Shown: in pieces, positions 35,748 through 45,149 of the stretch | Position numbering within the stretch: position 1 is the first letter of the stretch | How the letters are laid out: every line of letters starts with the position of its first letter | Assembly (NCBI GenBank): GCA_050743125.1 | Contig: JBOGEB010000001.1 | Location: forward strand, 1-64,000 | Length of the DNA: 64,000 nucleotides | Source: JBOGEB01 sp050743125 | GTDB taxonomy: Bacteria; Actinomycetota; Nitriliruptoria; Euzebyales; Egibacteraceae | Direction: 5' to 3' | Position numbers and translations under genes: made by a program | The notes under the pieces: model-generated | Database searches by the model: none | Seen by the model: the letters and a program-made list of their open reading frames with translations, nothing else | Told to the model about the DNA's origin: nothing

Positions 35748-36607
35748 TCACCGTTCAAGCATCGCTTCCATACGGTCGACGAGGTCCTCGAACGTCAAAT
35801 AGACGACGGCGTTGAGCCCGTCGATGAAGCCGAGTTCGGCCAGGTCGGGGGTGGAATCGCAGATGGGGGCGGTCTTCGCGGCGGCGACCTCGAAGTTTTT
35901 GAGCATAGTCTCCGGTGCGGCCGTGAGCGGTTGGATCGCTTGACCGGTTCTGCCAGGCACCGACCCCATGTCGCAGATGACCACGCCGAGGCAGCGGTTC
36001 AGATGGTCGTTCAGCTCGTTTTCTGGGCGTTTGAACCGGCGCACGGCGATGGGCGACCGGTCGAGGTGAGCCAGCATCGCGTGCCGTGCGGAGTACAAAG
36101 ACCCGTAGTAGCCGATTCCTTGTCGTTGCACACCTTTGTCGAACAGCCAGCTTGCTTCGTAGGCCTTGGGCATCCAGACCGCGGGCACGCCGTCGTCTCG
36201 TAGGAGTTCGCAGACTCGTTTTCCCGAGACGAGGGCGAGGACGAATCCTTGTCGTCGGATGACCGGCGGCCAAGCGCCGTGATACGCGGGCGACTCTGGC
36301 TACAGATCCGGATAGTTGCGGCAGGTGTCGTGATCGAGCATGACTTGGAGTCCGGGGTAGGACTGCCAGTCGAATGGGGTCGATGCATCAACTCCCTGAA
36401 GCGCACACGCCAGATGACCGCGTCGAATTTCTCTTCGCCTGGCAGGTCGGACAGGCGCTGTGGCCACCCCTGTTCCTCGATGACCATCCGTGTGAGCGAG
36501 AGCCGCCACGCGAGCGCGTCGAAGACGTGGCCTTGATGCCTGCCAAGATGGTGGCGGTGGCAGAGGACTGCGACCCGCGCGGAAGCGCGCGGCGCCGGCG
36601 CCCCCGA
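35748..36607 (-). pseudogene. Glycosyltransferase (CgeB/GT1-like), frameshift and stop
   Basis: Read in pieces: RVAVLCHRHHLGRHQGHVFD... then a frameshift near 36400, then PGLQVMLDHDTCRNYPDL and an in-frame stop at 36300. The C-terminal half 35748-36299 follows, with VWMPKAYEASWLFDKGVQRQ and the nucleotide-sugar-binding-like ICDMGSVPGRTGQAIQP...GFIDGLNAVVYLTFEDLVDR. The ending resembles CgeB-type/DUF3880 glycosyltransferases. Damage is modest (one shift, one stop), so it may be recently inactivated. Confidence 0.55.
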
Positions 36608-36733
36608 CCATTGTGCCAGAACGGCCATCATGTAGCTAAAATATCATCATATACCCGGACTGGAAAGAAATCTCACCATCATAACGATCTCAACGCCCGT
36701 AAATACCCACAACGTTGTAGTGACTAGATGACC

Positions 36734-38659
<1,926 letters not shown>

Positions 38660-39314
38660 GAACCCAAGGCCGGCAGGGACACATCACCACGCTGCTTCCG
38701 GTGACGGGCCCATTGCTCGTGTCACGAGTCATTCTCGCAAGCAGCATGCTGCCGTGGCCTATCGTTCCCCCGACCACCAGCTCAGGTCGTCGAGACAGAC
38801 CATGGATCTGGTCGGTCCTCCGTGAGCCGCTTGCTCACGATGAGAAAAACTGTGGGAGGTGCCAGCGTGATGGTGCAAAGGCGTTAAGAGGTGCTTTGCG
38901 AGCTTGCCGCCGTTTGCGTGGCATTAAATCTCTTATAGTGCACCTTACCACTAGTCATCTGCAACTGCTGCTCCCCTTTTTGTCTTGGCCGGGTAGTCAT
39001 TGTCGCGAATACGATACGGGTAAGCCCCGTTGCTCGCATCGTGCAGGTGGCGTACTTATTCCCTGGTCAGAGCCTTAGTTCGCGTCGATCAGGGATCTCT
39101 TCAATTACTGAATGTCATCATACTAATGCGGACTGTAATGTTGCTCGTAGAGAGGGATGACGAGTGCGACAGGTGTCGTGGGTATCGAGGAAGCACACGC
39201 CGTCAGCGCTGACACGACGGGATAACGAGTAGGGCGATGCCGGTCGTCACGCGGTCGGTCAGCGCTTGAGGTTCCGGCTGGGTTTTCAGCGCGTGGACCC
39301 TGTAGTCCCCCAGG
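38660..39314. other. Gene-free, partly AT-rich intergenic region
   Basis: No coding frame here looks real on either strand. The stretch 38880-39170 is clearly lower in GC than the flanks and contains AT-rich blocks such as attaaatctcttatagtg. It lies between the end of the GT4 gene and the start of the ABC transporter, so it is where a promoter for the transporter would be expected. I do not see a convincing -35/-10 pair or terminator hairpin. Confidence 0.35.
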
Positions 39315-40463
39315 TCAGGGCGCTGCCTCTCCAAGCGTCGCGCTGCCCGAAGACAACAGGGCACAGGGGAGCACACGGTCGACTCTTCGGCGCCATGTGT
39401 ACCGGGTCAACAGCTGGCGTTGGGCCTCGTTCCCCAGTGAGAGGCGAAGGTCCTCGTCGCCTGCCAACTCAGCGATGGCCTCCTCCCAGGAGGCGCGGTC
39501 GTCGGGAGGGCAAAGCAGGCAGTTGACCCTATTGACGAGGATCTCACGCAGCACCGGCAGATCCGAGGCGATGATCGCCTTGCCGTGGGCCATGTACTCA
39601 AAAAGCTTCATCGGCGAAACCCACCGGCTGATGTCGCCGATGCCGCCAGCGCACGCCACCGTGGTCTGGTACGGAGCCAGCACCAGGTCGAAACTGTCGT
39701 AGAGCGGTTGGACCGCGGCGGGCGGCAGGTGCCCGTGGAAGTGCACGTTGGGAGGGCGGGGCTGGTTTGCCCAATAGGAGAGGTCCTCGGCAGTGCCGCC
39801 GATGAGGTGGAAGTCGAGTCCGGGCAGGCGGCCGGCGAGGTCGAGGATGACGTCGATGCCACGGCCGGAATACAGGTGACCGACGTAGCCGACCTTCGCA
39901 ACCTCTGGACGCCCTGGCAGGCTCACCGTCGGCCCGGCGAGCTCCGGCGGTTCAGCACCATCCGGCGCGACAACGAGGTCCAGACCGTCCAGCTCGGGGA
40001 AGGCACGCTGGTAGTCGTCTGCGAGCGCCTTTGATACGACGACGACGCGTGCGAGTGTCCGGGCTCGAAACAGCCGTCGTTCGAGCCACCGCCAGTGCCG
40101 GCTGTCCCACAACAGATGGGTTTCGTAAACGAACGGCCCAAGGTCGGCAACAGCGAGCAGACTCCACGGGTCTCTTCCGTATGTGAGGTCGAACCCGCCC
40201 TGACGCCGGATGTCATTGCGGACTCGGAACGCCCTGATCCACATTCCGACCAGCTTGATCGCAGGGGCCCCGATGCTCCGTATAGGAAAACGGTGGCGCA
40301 CGCCGTAGTAATCGTACACGTCTTCAACAGCGATGGAGCCGGGGAGGGCATAAAGGACGACGTCGTGACCGGCCTCCGCAAAGGCGTCGCACATACGCAT
40401 GACCTGCACACCGTTGGCGTAGACCGACGGGATGGTTCCACAGTGCAAGTAAGTGAGTCGCAC
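39315..40463 (-). CDS. GT4-family glycosyltransferase
   Basis: 382 residues, GT-B fold. N-terminal Rossmann region starts MRLTYLHCGTIPSVYANGVQ; the C-terminal part has VGYVGHLYSGRGIDVILDLA (nucleotide-diphosphate-binding region) and SPMKLFEYMAHGKAIIASDL with the family E-x7-E signature. It would transfer a sugar to the cluster product or a glycan. The start lies nine bases after the dioxygenase stop and the gene is last in the peptide-modification operon. No other sugar-biosynthesis genes are adjacent. Confidence 0.8.
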   Translation of the reverse strand: MRLTYLHCGTIPSVYANGVQVMRMCDAFAEAGHDVVLYALPGSIAVEDVYDYYGVRHRFPIRSIGAPAIKLVGMWIRAFRVRNDIRRQGGFDLTYGRDPWSLLAVADLGPFVYETHLLWDSRHWRWLERRLFRARTLARVVVVSKALADDYQRAFPELDGLDLVVAPDGAEPPELAGPTVSLPGRPEVAKVGYVGHLYSGRGIDVILDLAGRLPGLDFHLIGGTAEDLSYWANQPRPPNVHFHGHLPPAAVQPLYDSFDLVLAPYQTTVACAGGIGDISRWVSPMKLFEYMAHGKAIIASDLPVLREILVNRVNCLLCPPDDRASWEEAIAELAGDEDLRLSLGNEAQRQLLTRYTWRRRVDRVLPCALLSSGSATLGEAAP

Positions 40464-40472
40464 GACCGAGCG

Positions 40473-41417
40473 CTAGGAGAGTCTCTGTCTGGTAAGAACA
40501 CGGCGAGCGGTTCGCAAACAATCTCGCGCATAGCCTGATGAAGCACGGGAGCGTAGTGACGCCAGTGGCTCAAGCGCAGTGCCGAGCAGGCGTGTGTCGT
40601 AGTAGGGCACCCAGCTGTCACCCTGAGGGCTGTACCGGGGCGCCCCCAGGCTGAGGCGTTTGGTCAGGACGTAGCGCGTTTCGTCCGTTACGTTGGATTC
40701 TGAGGCGTGCAAGTGATCACTCGCGAACACGAGCACATCACCGGGTTCCATCTCGAAGTTGATTGGTGCCCCCACGGGTGCATCAGGATCGATTGAGTCG
40801 CCATGTCGCTGCACTTGCTGGCCATAAGCGTCAGGATAGATCAGCAGGCCGTTTCCTGGACGAACTCGACTTATCGCAATCCATAAGTTTAGCGAATTAA
40901 CTCCGGTATTGAACCAGGAGTCCATATGTGGACCACGCGGAATCATGAACCCCTTCTGGTCCTCGAACTGGGCCCGGTATGCAGCGATGGCGTTCTCAGG
41001 CATCATGATTCGGACCCCGAAGTGCTTGCACAGGTAGAGCGGTGAATTTTTCCGGGAAAGCATTTCGACGAAGGCCATCGTCATTTGGTTGGCAATTTGC
41101 CTCAATCGTGTTTCCAGGATCGAGCGAGCAGTCGAGGCTTGGGGGGGAGTGACCAAGGCGTGTAATTGCTCGAGCCCACGGCCTTCCAGATCCCGGGCAA
41201 CACGCAACGACACAGTTTCGGCAAAGACACGAAACGTTGTCTCGCGGACCGGCTTGAGCAGGTCGCAACGTTGCAGCGCTTCCTTCACTAGGAAAATGCG
41301 CCCGCTCAGGACCTCTTGGAGCGAGAGATTGAGGGTGTTCGAGGCAGGAGAAATGTAGACTGACTGGCTTGAGGAGCACAACGATGGTTTTTGCCGCCAA
41401 GACGGCTCAGCCGGCAT
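40473..41417 (-). CDS. PhyH-type Fe(II)/2-oxoglutarate dioxygenase
   Basis: 314 residues resembling phytanoyl-CoA dioxygenase family hydroxylases. The metal triad is visible: HxD in IPRGPHMDSWFNTGVNS (about residue 164) and the distal His in PGDVLVFASDHLHASESN (about 235), followed by the 2-oxoglutarate-binding Arg region TRYVLTKRLSLG. It would hydroxylate or otherwise oxidise a substrate, here plausibly the modified peptide or its sugar. DNA is lower in GC than neighbours. It lies 24 bp after the methyltransferase gene. Confidence 0.75.
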   Translation of the reverse strand: MPAEPSWRQKPSLCSSSQSVYISPASNTLNLSLQEVLSGRIFLVKEALQRCDLLKPVRETTFRVFAETVSLRVARDLEGRGLEQLHALVTPPQASTARSILETRLRQIANQMTMAFVEMLSRKNSPLYLCKHFGVRIMMPENAIAAYRAQFEDQKGFMIPRGPHMDSWFNTGVNSLNLWIAISRVRPGNGLLIYPDAYGQQVQRHGDSIDPDAPVGAPINFEMEPGDVLVFASDHLHASESNVTDETRYVLTKRLSLGAPRYSPQGDSWVPYYDTRLLGTALEPLASLRSRASSGYARDCLRTARRVLTRQRLS

Positions 41418-41441
41418 GCTGCCTCCTGACCGCGAGGACGC

Positions 41442-42257
41442 TCAGGCGGGCTTGACCGCCCGCAGGGAGAAGGACAGGGGAATGGACGGCAGCTCGACTG
41501 GCAGGCGCCACCAGCCGTCGTCGCCGCATTCCATAAATGGCAGCATCCGCCAGAAGGCGAACGGCCACTCGTGGAGGAACTCGACGCACAGGCCGGCGTC
41601 GACCAGCGAGCTCACGATCTCGCCGAGGCCATGGCCCCAGGCGTACTCGACGCTCGTGATCTGTGCGTCCGGCACGGCGCACGTGCTCTGATACTCGAAC
41701 CGCAACGGCTCGACCTGCTCGAAGTAGGGGTAGCGGGGCCGCAGGACGGGCTCGGTCACCTCGTTGTCGAAGATCCACGCGGTCGGGTGGACCTCGAACA
41801 GGTAGAAGAGCCCACCCGGGGCGACGAAGTGTGCGACGACCTCGGCCCAGCGTCGCAGGTCGGGCAGCCAGCCGAGCACGCCGCGGGAGGTGTAGACGAC
41901 ATCGAACGTCCCGGTTAGGACGCGGGGGAGGTCGTAGACGTTCGACTCAGCGAACGTTGCGGGCAGCTCCAGCTCGGCAGCGAGCGTCCGCGCGATCGTC
42001 ACGGCCTCACTGGAGAAATCCATGCCGGTAACACTCGCGCCCAGGCGCGCCCAGGACAGCGTGTCGATCCCCACGTGACTTTGGAGGTGGAGCAGCGACT
42101 TGCCGGCGACGTCACCGACCTCCTCACGCTCCAGCTTCGGGATCCGCACGCCGCCGCGCCGGAAGCCTTCAAGGTCGTAGAAGGTCGACTCGGCTTTCAG
42201 CGGCGCCCACACGTCCCACTGCCGCTGGTTCGCCTCCATGCATGTATCGGCGTCCAT
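41442..42257 (-). CDS. Class I SAM-dependent methyltransferase
   Basis: 271 residues. SAM-binding motif I is LLHLQSHVGIDTLSWARLGA (about residues 55-75), followed by VTGMDFSSEAVTIARTLAAE (motif II). The C-terminal region FLHEWPFAFWRMLPFMECGD is typical of small-molecule methyltransferases, sometimes seen in natural-product loci. It begins three bases after the YcaO stop, so it is co-translated and belongs to the same operon; the target may be the peptide. Confidence 0.8.
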   Translation of the reverse strand: MDADTCMEANQRQWDVWAPLKAESTFYDLEGFRRGGVRIPKLEREEVGDVAGKSLLHLQSHVGIDTLSWARLGASVTGMDFSSEAVTIARTLAAELELPATFAESNVYDLPRVLTGTFDVVYTSRGVLGWLPDLRRWAEVVAHFVAPGGLFYLFEVHPTAWIFDNEVTEPVLRPRYPYFEQVEPLRFEYQSTCAVPDAQITSVEYAWGHGLGEIVSSLVDAGLCVEFLHEWPFAFWRMLPFMECGDDGWWRLPVELPSIPLSFSLRAVKPA

Positions 42258-42260
42258 GAG

Positions 42261-43583
42261 TTATCCGAACGGGTGAGGAGGCGGCGGCCGGCGCCCGTCG
42301 GGCTGGCAGGGCAGGGGCGCACAGCGTTCGTCGGCCGGCAGCCGGTACGCCCCGGGCACCACGACACGGACGACGGTGACGCCATCGGCACGCAGCTCGG
42401 GCGTGGTGGTGCTCACCACAACGACGTCCTCACCGGTGTGCTCGGCGAGCAGGCGAGCGAGCAGGCGCCAGTCCGCCGTGCCGCCGGCCTCACCGGTCAA
42501 CGGGCATGCCCATCCGTCGCCTGCGGTGACTTTGGCCAGCCAGTACCCGAGGCTGTCCTGGCGGTGAAACGCCAACAGCGCGTGCTCGAGTGGGCCCCGT
42601 GGCAAGACGCGTGGGCTGGCGTAGCACAGGTCCCGCCAGGCGCGCCGGGCAACGGATGTGCCCATGCTCCAGCGCACCATCAGCGCTTCGTAGGTGGCGG
42701 TCTCGATTCCCTGGGACAACGACGAGTCGTCGGCGACCACCACGCAGCGGGCCCCGAACGACTGTTGGCCACGTTCTGCGGTATGCAAGCAGACCACGAC
42801 GCAGGCCGTGTTCGCTGGGCCGGGTAAGACCAGCACCGTCGGCTCCAGCCGCAGCTCGTCGAGGGTTTGGCGAAGCGTGGGGGACAGGGACGGCTGGCGG
42901 AGCGCCAGCGCGTGAGTGTCCGTTCTGTCCGTTTGGTACCAACTGCGATAGACAAGGTCCCGCTCGAGTACCTCCAGCAGCGCGTGGCGCACCGCAGCCT
43001 GCCACGACACGTGCGCGGACACCCCCGCGGAGCCGGCCCGGAGCATCTCCGAACAGCCCTCAGGCGGGCGATGGTGAAGGAAGACGCTGCTGGCCGGCAC
43101 CAGGATCTCTTGCTGGGTGGTGAGGGACTCGCCAACCACCCACAGCATCCGCGCCTGCCGCAGCTCCGTCGCTGCGTTGAGCTCGAGCCAGATCGCGGGG
43201 TCCACGGCCGCCGTCCCGGCACGGCGCAGCTCCTCGAACGTGGCGATGACGCCGCCTCCGGACTCGGCTGCGCGGCCGGCGAGGATGTTGCTCACGCGCT
43301 CCACCAGCTCGCCACGGGCGCGGGGGATCACCGCCTGGGCAGTGGGGCCCGCGGCGGAGCCGATCACGACCGGCGCTCCACCGCTCGCGGAGGTCGACGC
43401 GAAGGCGTGCGACCGGGCGGCTACCCTGCCGAACACCACAGCCTGGCACTCGAGGAACGGGTGGAACACCTGGACGTCCCAGACAGGGCGGTTCCCCTCA
43501 GCGGTGATCCCGCACGCGGTCTCAGTGGACGGATGCACCGCTGGCCTGTCGCTCCAGTAGATCTTCGGCTTCGGCCACGACAC
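42261..43583 (-). CDS. YcaO domain protein
   Basis: 440 residues from the GTG at 43583, overlapping the HExxH gene by about 60 bp. YcaO enzymes activate a peptide backbone amide with ATP to form azolines, thioamides or amidines. Visible family features are AVIPRARGELVERVSNILAG (ATP-binding Glu/Arg, about residue 90-108), AAVRHALLEVLERDLVYRSW (about 180-199) and a Pro-rich C-terminus PPPPHPFG, resembling the terminus seen in azoline-forming members. No E1-like partner, TfuA or flavin dehydrogenase is in the window, so the reaction is open. Confidence 0.75.
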   Translation of the reverse strand: MSWPKPKIYWSDRPAVHPSTETACGITAEGNRPVWDVQVFHPFLECQAVVFGRVAARSHAFASTSASGGAPVVIGSAAGPTAQAVIPRARGELVERVSNILAGRAAESGGGVIATFEELRRAGTAAVDPAIWLELNAATELRQARMLWVVGESLTTQQEILVPASSVFLHHRPPEGCSEMLRAGSAGVSAHVSWQAAVRHALLEVLERDLVYRSWYQTDRTDTHALALRQPSLSPTLRQTLDELRLEPTVLVLPGPANTACVVVCLHTAERGQQSFGARCVVVADDSSLSQGIETATYEALMVRWSMGTSVARRAWRDLCYASPRVLPRGPLEHALLAFHRQDSLGYWLAKVTAGDGWACPLTGEAGGTADWRLLARLLAEHTGEDVVVVSTTTPELRADGVTVVRVVVPGAYRLPADERCAPLPCQPDGRRPPPPHPFG

Positions 43584-44580
43584 CGCGTCCGTGTTCAGTG
43601 AACCTGTCGGAGTGGCGCTGGGCGGTCTTCACCGCCTGCTCCGCCTGCCGGAGGAGGCGCTCGTGTCTGGTTCGTAGCGCCTGTCCACCGGAAAACGCGC
43701 CGTCAAGCAACCGGTCGTACAGGACGAGACAGCGAGCCAAGACGACGAGCTGCTGGAACAGCCCTGCGAGGGGACGGGGATCAGGCCGCAGTGGGGTCGT
43801 CACCAGCGGCTGGGAACCTTGGTCGACGTCGGTGAGGAAGGGGTGGGACAGGGCAGCGGCGTTGCAACGGTTGTGCGTCGCCTCGTGCACCAACGCCTCG
43901 GCCAGCCGAACATGGTGCAGCAGGCCGTCGTCTCCCGGCTCAAGCCGCTGGCTGTTCACGAAGACGGCCCCATGGGTGGTGAAGTCGGTGAAGCCGTCGA
44001 TCCCGTAACCCTGAAGGAGCGCCACCTGGCGTACCACGGCGGTCATCTCCGCCAGCATCTCCGGCCAGACGACGGCGAGCAGGCAGCTCGCCTCGCAGAA
44101 GGTCGCACGTTGCTCGTCGCGCCAGTCCGCGACGGCCATCTCCCTCAGCTCGTCGGTCCGTCCCGGTCTCTTCGGCGTCTGGGCCACTGCCCTGACAAGG
44201 CTGTCGTGGAGGTGTGGCTCCGGCGGAGCCAGATCCACGCGCCACGTTGGGCACAGGCAGCCCTGCGCTCGCCGGACGCTGGACCGTGCCTGCTCCGCAA
44301 CGTCTCGGAGCCGCGCCGCGAACTCTCCTCGCTCTTCTGAATCTTGTGTGGCCGCTCGGCGGGCTGCTTGAGCGTCATAGGCGGCTGCCACGAATCCCGG
44401 ATAGCAGAGGAGGTCAAGCTCAGGCCCACCTGGACTCGACACGGTGCCCGCGAGCAACCGGCTCAGAGGCTCATCGCTGCCATCGAGCTGCGAGACGGCT
44501 TTGCTCAGCACGGTGCGTAGCAACCGAGCGACCGCCACCTGCTCAGCAACCGCTTCTGCACCGTCAGGCTGGATACGCAT
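43522..44580 (-). CDS. HExxH-motif peptide-modification protein
   Basis: 352 residues from the ATG at 44580, chosen because AAGGG lies five to six bases upstream (an earlier ATG at 44595 has none). The defining motif is VHEATHNRCNAAALSH (His-Glu-x-x-His, about residue 225-235). Flanking segments (GFTDFTTHGAVFVNSQRLEP and PLRPDPRPLAGLFQQLVVLA) match the HEXXH-domain family linked to ribosomal-peptide clusters; members are annotated as 2-oxoglutarate-dependent peptide beta-hydroxylases. It lies between the peptide gene and the YcaO gene, so it probably acts on the peptide. Confidence 0.7.
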   Translation of the reverse strand: MRIQPDGAEAVAEQVAVARLLRTVLSKAVSQLDGSDEPLSRLLAGTVSSPGGPELDLLCYPGFVAAAYDAQAARRAATQDSEERGEFAARLRDVAEQARSSVRRAQGCLCPTWRVDLAPPEPHLHDSLVRAVAQTPKRPGRTDELREMAVADWRDEQRATFCEASCLLAVVWPEMLAEMTAVVRQVALLQGYGIDGFTDFTTHGAVFVNSQRLEPGDDGLLHHVRLAEALVHEATHNRCNAAALSHPFLTDVDQGSQPLVTTPLRPDPRPLAGLFQQLVVLARCLVLYDRLLDGAFSGGQALRTRHERLLRQAEQAVKTAQRHSDRFTEHGRGVVAEAEDLLERQASGASVH

Positions 44581-44662
44581 GCTAGCCCTTTTCATGCGCC
44601 ACAGACGAGAGCCCGCGGAGATGGATGGCAGGGTCAGGCGGCGCCTGACCCTGCCGAAATGT

Positions 44663-44752
44663 TCACTCAGGTATGTCGACGAGCAGCGCGTACTCCGGCA
44701 GCTCCTCCTCGCTCACCTGCTCGACGACTTCCTCCGGGCTGTACTCGGCCAT
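44663..44752 (-). CDS. Candidate 29-residue RiPP precursor peptide
   Basis: Short acidic ORF (starts MAEYSPEEVVEQVSEEELPE, ends LVDIPE) with GGAGG five bases before its ATG, the strongest ribosome-binding site in the locus. It is the first gene upstream of the HExxH/YcaO operon on the same strand, 82 bp before the HExxH start. An amphipathic acidic leader followed by a short hydrophobic tail is typical of precursors. It has no Cys or Thr and only Ser5 and Ser14, so azole formation in the tail is impossible; Tyr, Asp or Pro hydroxylation or backbone amide modification is more likely. Confidence 0.6.
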   Translation of the reverse strand: MAEYSPEEVVEQVSEEELPEYALLVDIPE

Positions 44753-44889
44753 GGCAACCTCCGTGCAGAAGTGGTTGGAGACGGCATCAGCGATCATCCA
44801 GTGACCCAGACGACCTCATTCAAGCAAGCCGGAACTTCGTCGAGATCGCGCAGAACCCTCACCGCCTTCCGGCGCGGCGGCGGAGACCG

Positions 44890-45006
44890 TCATGCATCAG
44901 TGGGCTGACAGGCGGCCGGCATTTCGGGCGGGGGCATCTCGTCGCCCAGGACATCAGGCGAGATGGACGGCTGCGGCGGCGGCCTGTCGTCTGTTGAGTC
45001 TAGCAA
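44890..45006 (-). CDS. Possible second small peptide ORF (38 codons, TTG start)
   Basis: Frame beginning at a TTG 11 bases after AGGAGG (45018-45023), encoding a Pro/Asp/Glu-rich peptide (DSTDDRPPPQPSISPDVLGD at its start, one Cys near the end). It lies between an AT-rich promoter-like region and the 29-residue precursor, on the same strand. The TTG start and long spacing make it doubtful; it may be a leader peptide or a non-coding leader RNA instead. Confidence 0.3.
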   Translation of the reverse strand: MLDSTDDRPPPQPSISPDVLGDEMPPPEMPAACQPTDA

Positions 45007-45149
45007 AGACTACCAAGCCTCCTATGAGGCGGCAAGAGCCCAAGTGACTCGTTATTCGCTGTTATACTAGTACGGTAGTAGCGTTCACTCATTGCAGTAA
45101 GCGATGTTTTATCTCGATAATATAATAAAGCGGCTAGTGTCCTAAAATC
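45007..45149 (-). promoter_or_regulatory. AT-rich putative promoter of the peptide operon
   Basis: Clearly AT-rich against a high-GC background. On the minus strand a -10-like TATAAC (45061-45066) lies about 40 bp before the AGGAGG site, but there is no good -35 hexamer at standard spacing. The end of the thymidylate-synthase-like gene lies at 45150, with a weak CAGCC-TC-GGCTG hairpin over its stop followed by ATTTT. No gene seen in the interval itself. Confidence 0.35.

Noticed and set aside
38660..39314. Small membrane or Cys-rich ORFs in the AT-rich gap upstream of the ABC transporter
   Set aside because: Short frames have no ribosome-binding site and atypical composition; nothing distinguishes them from chance.
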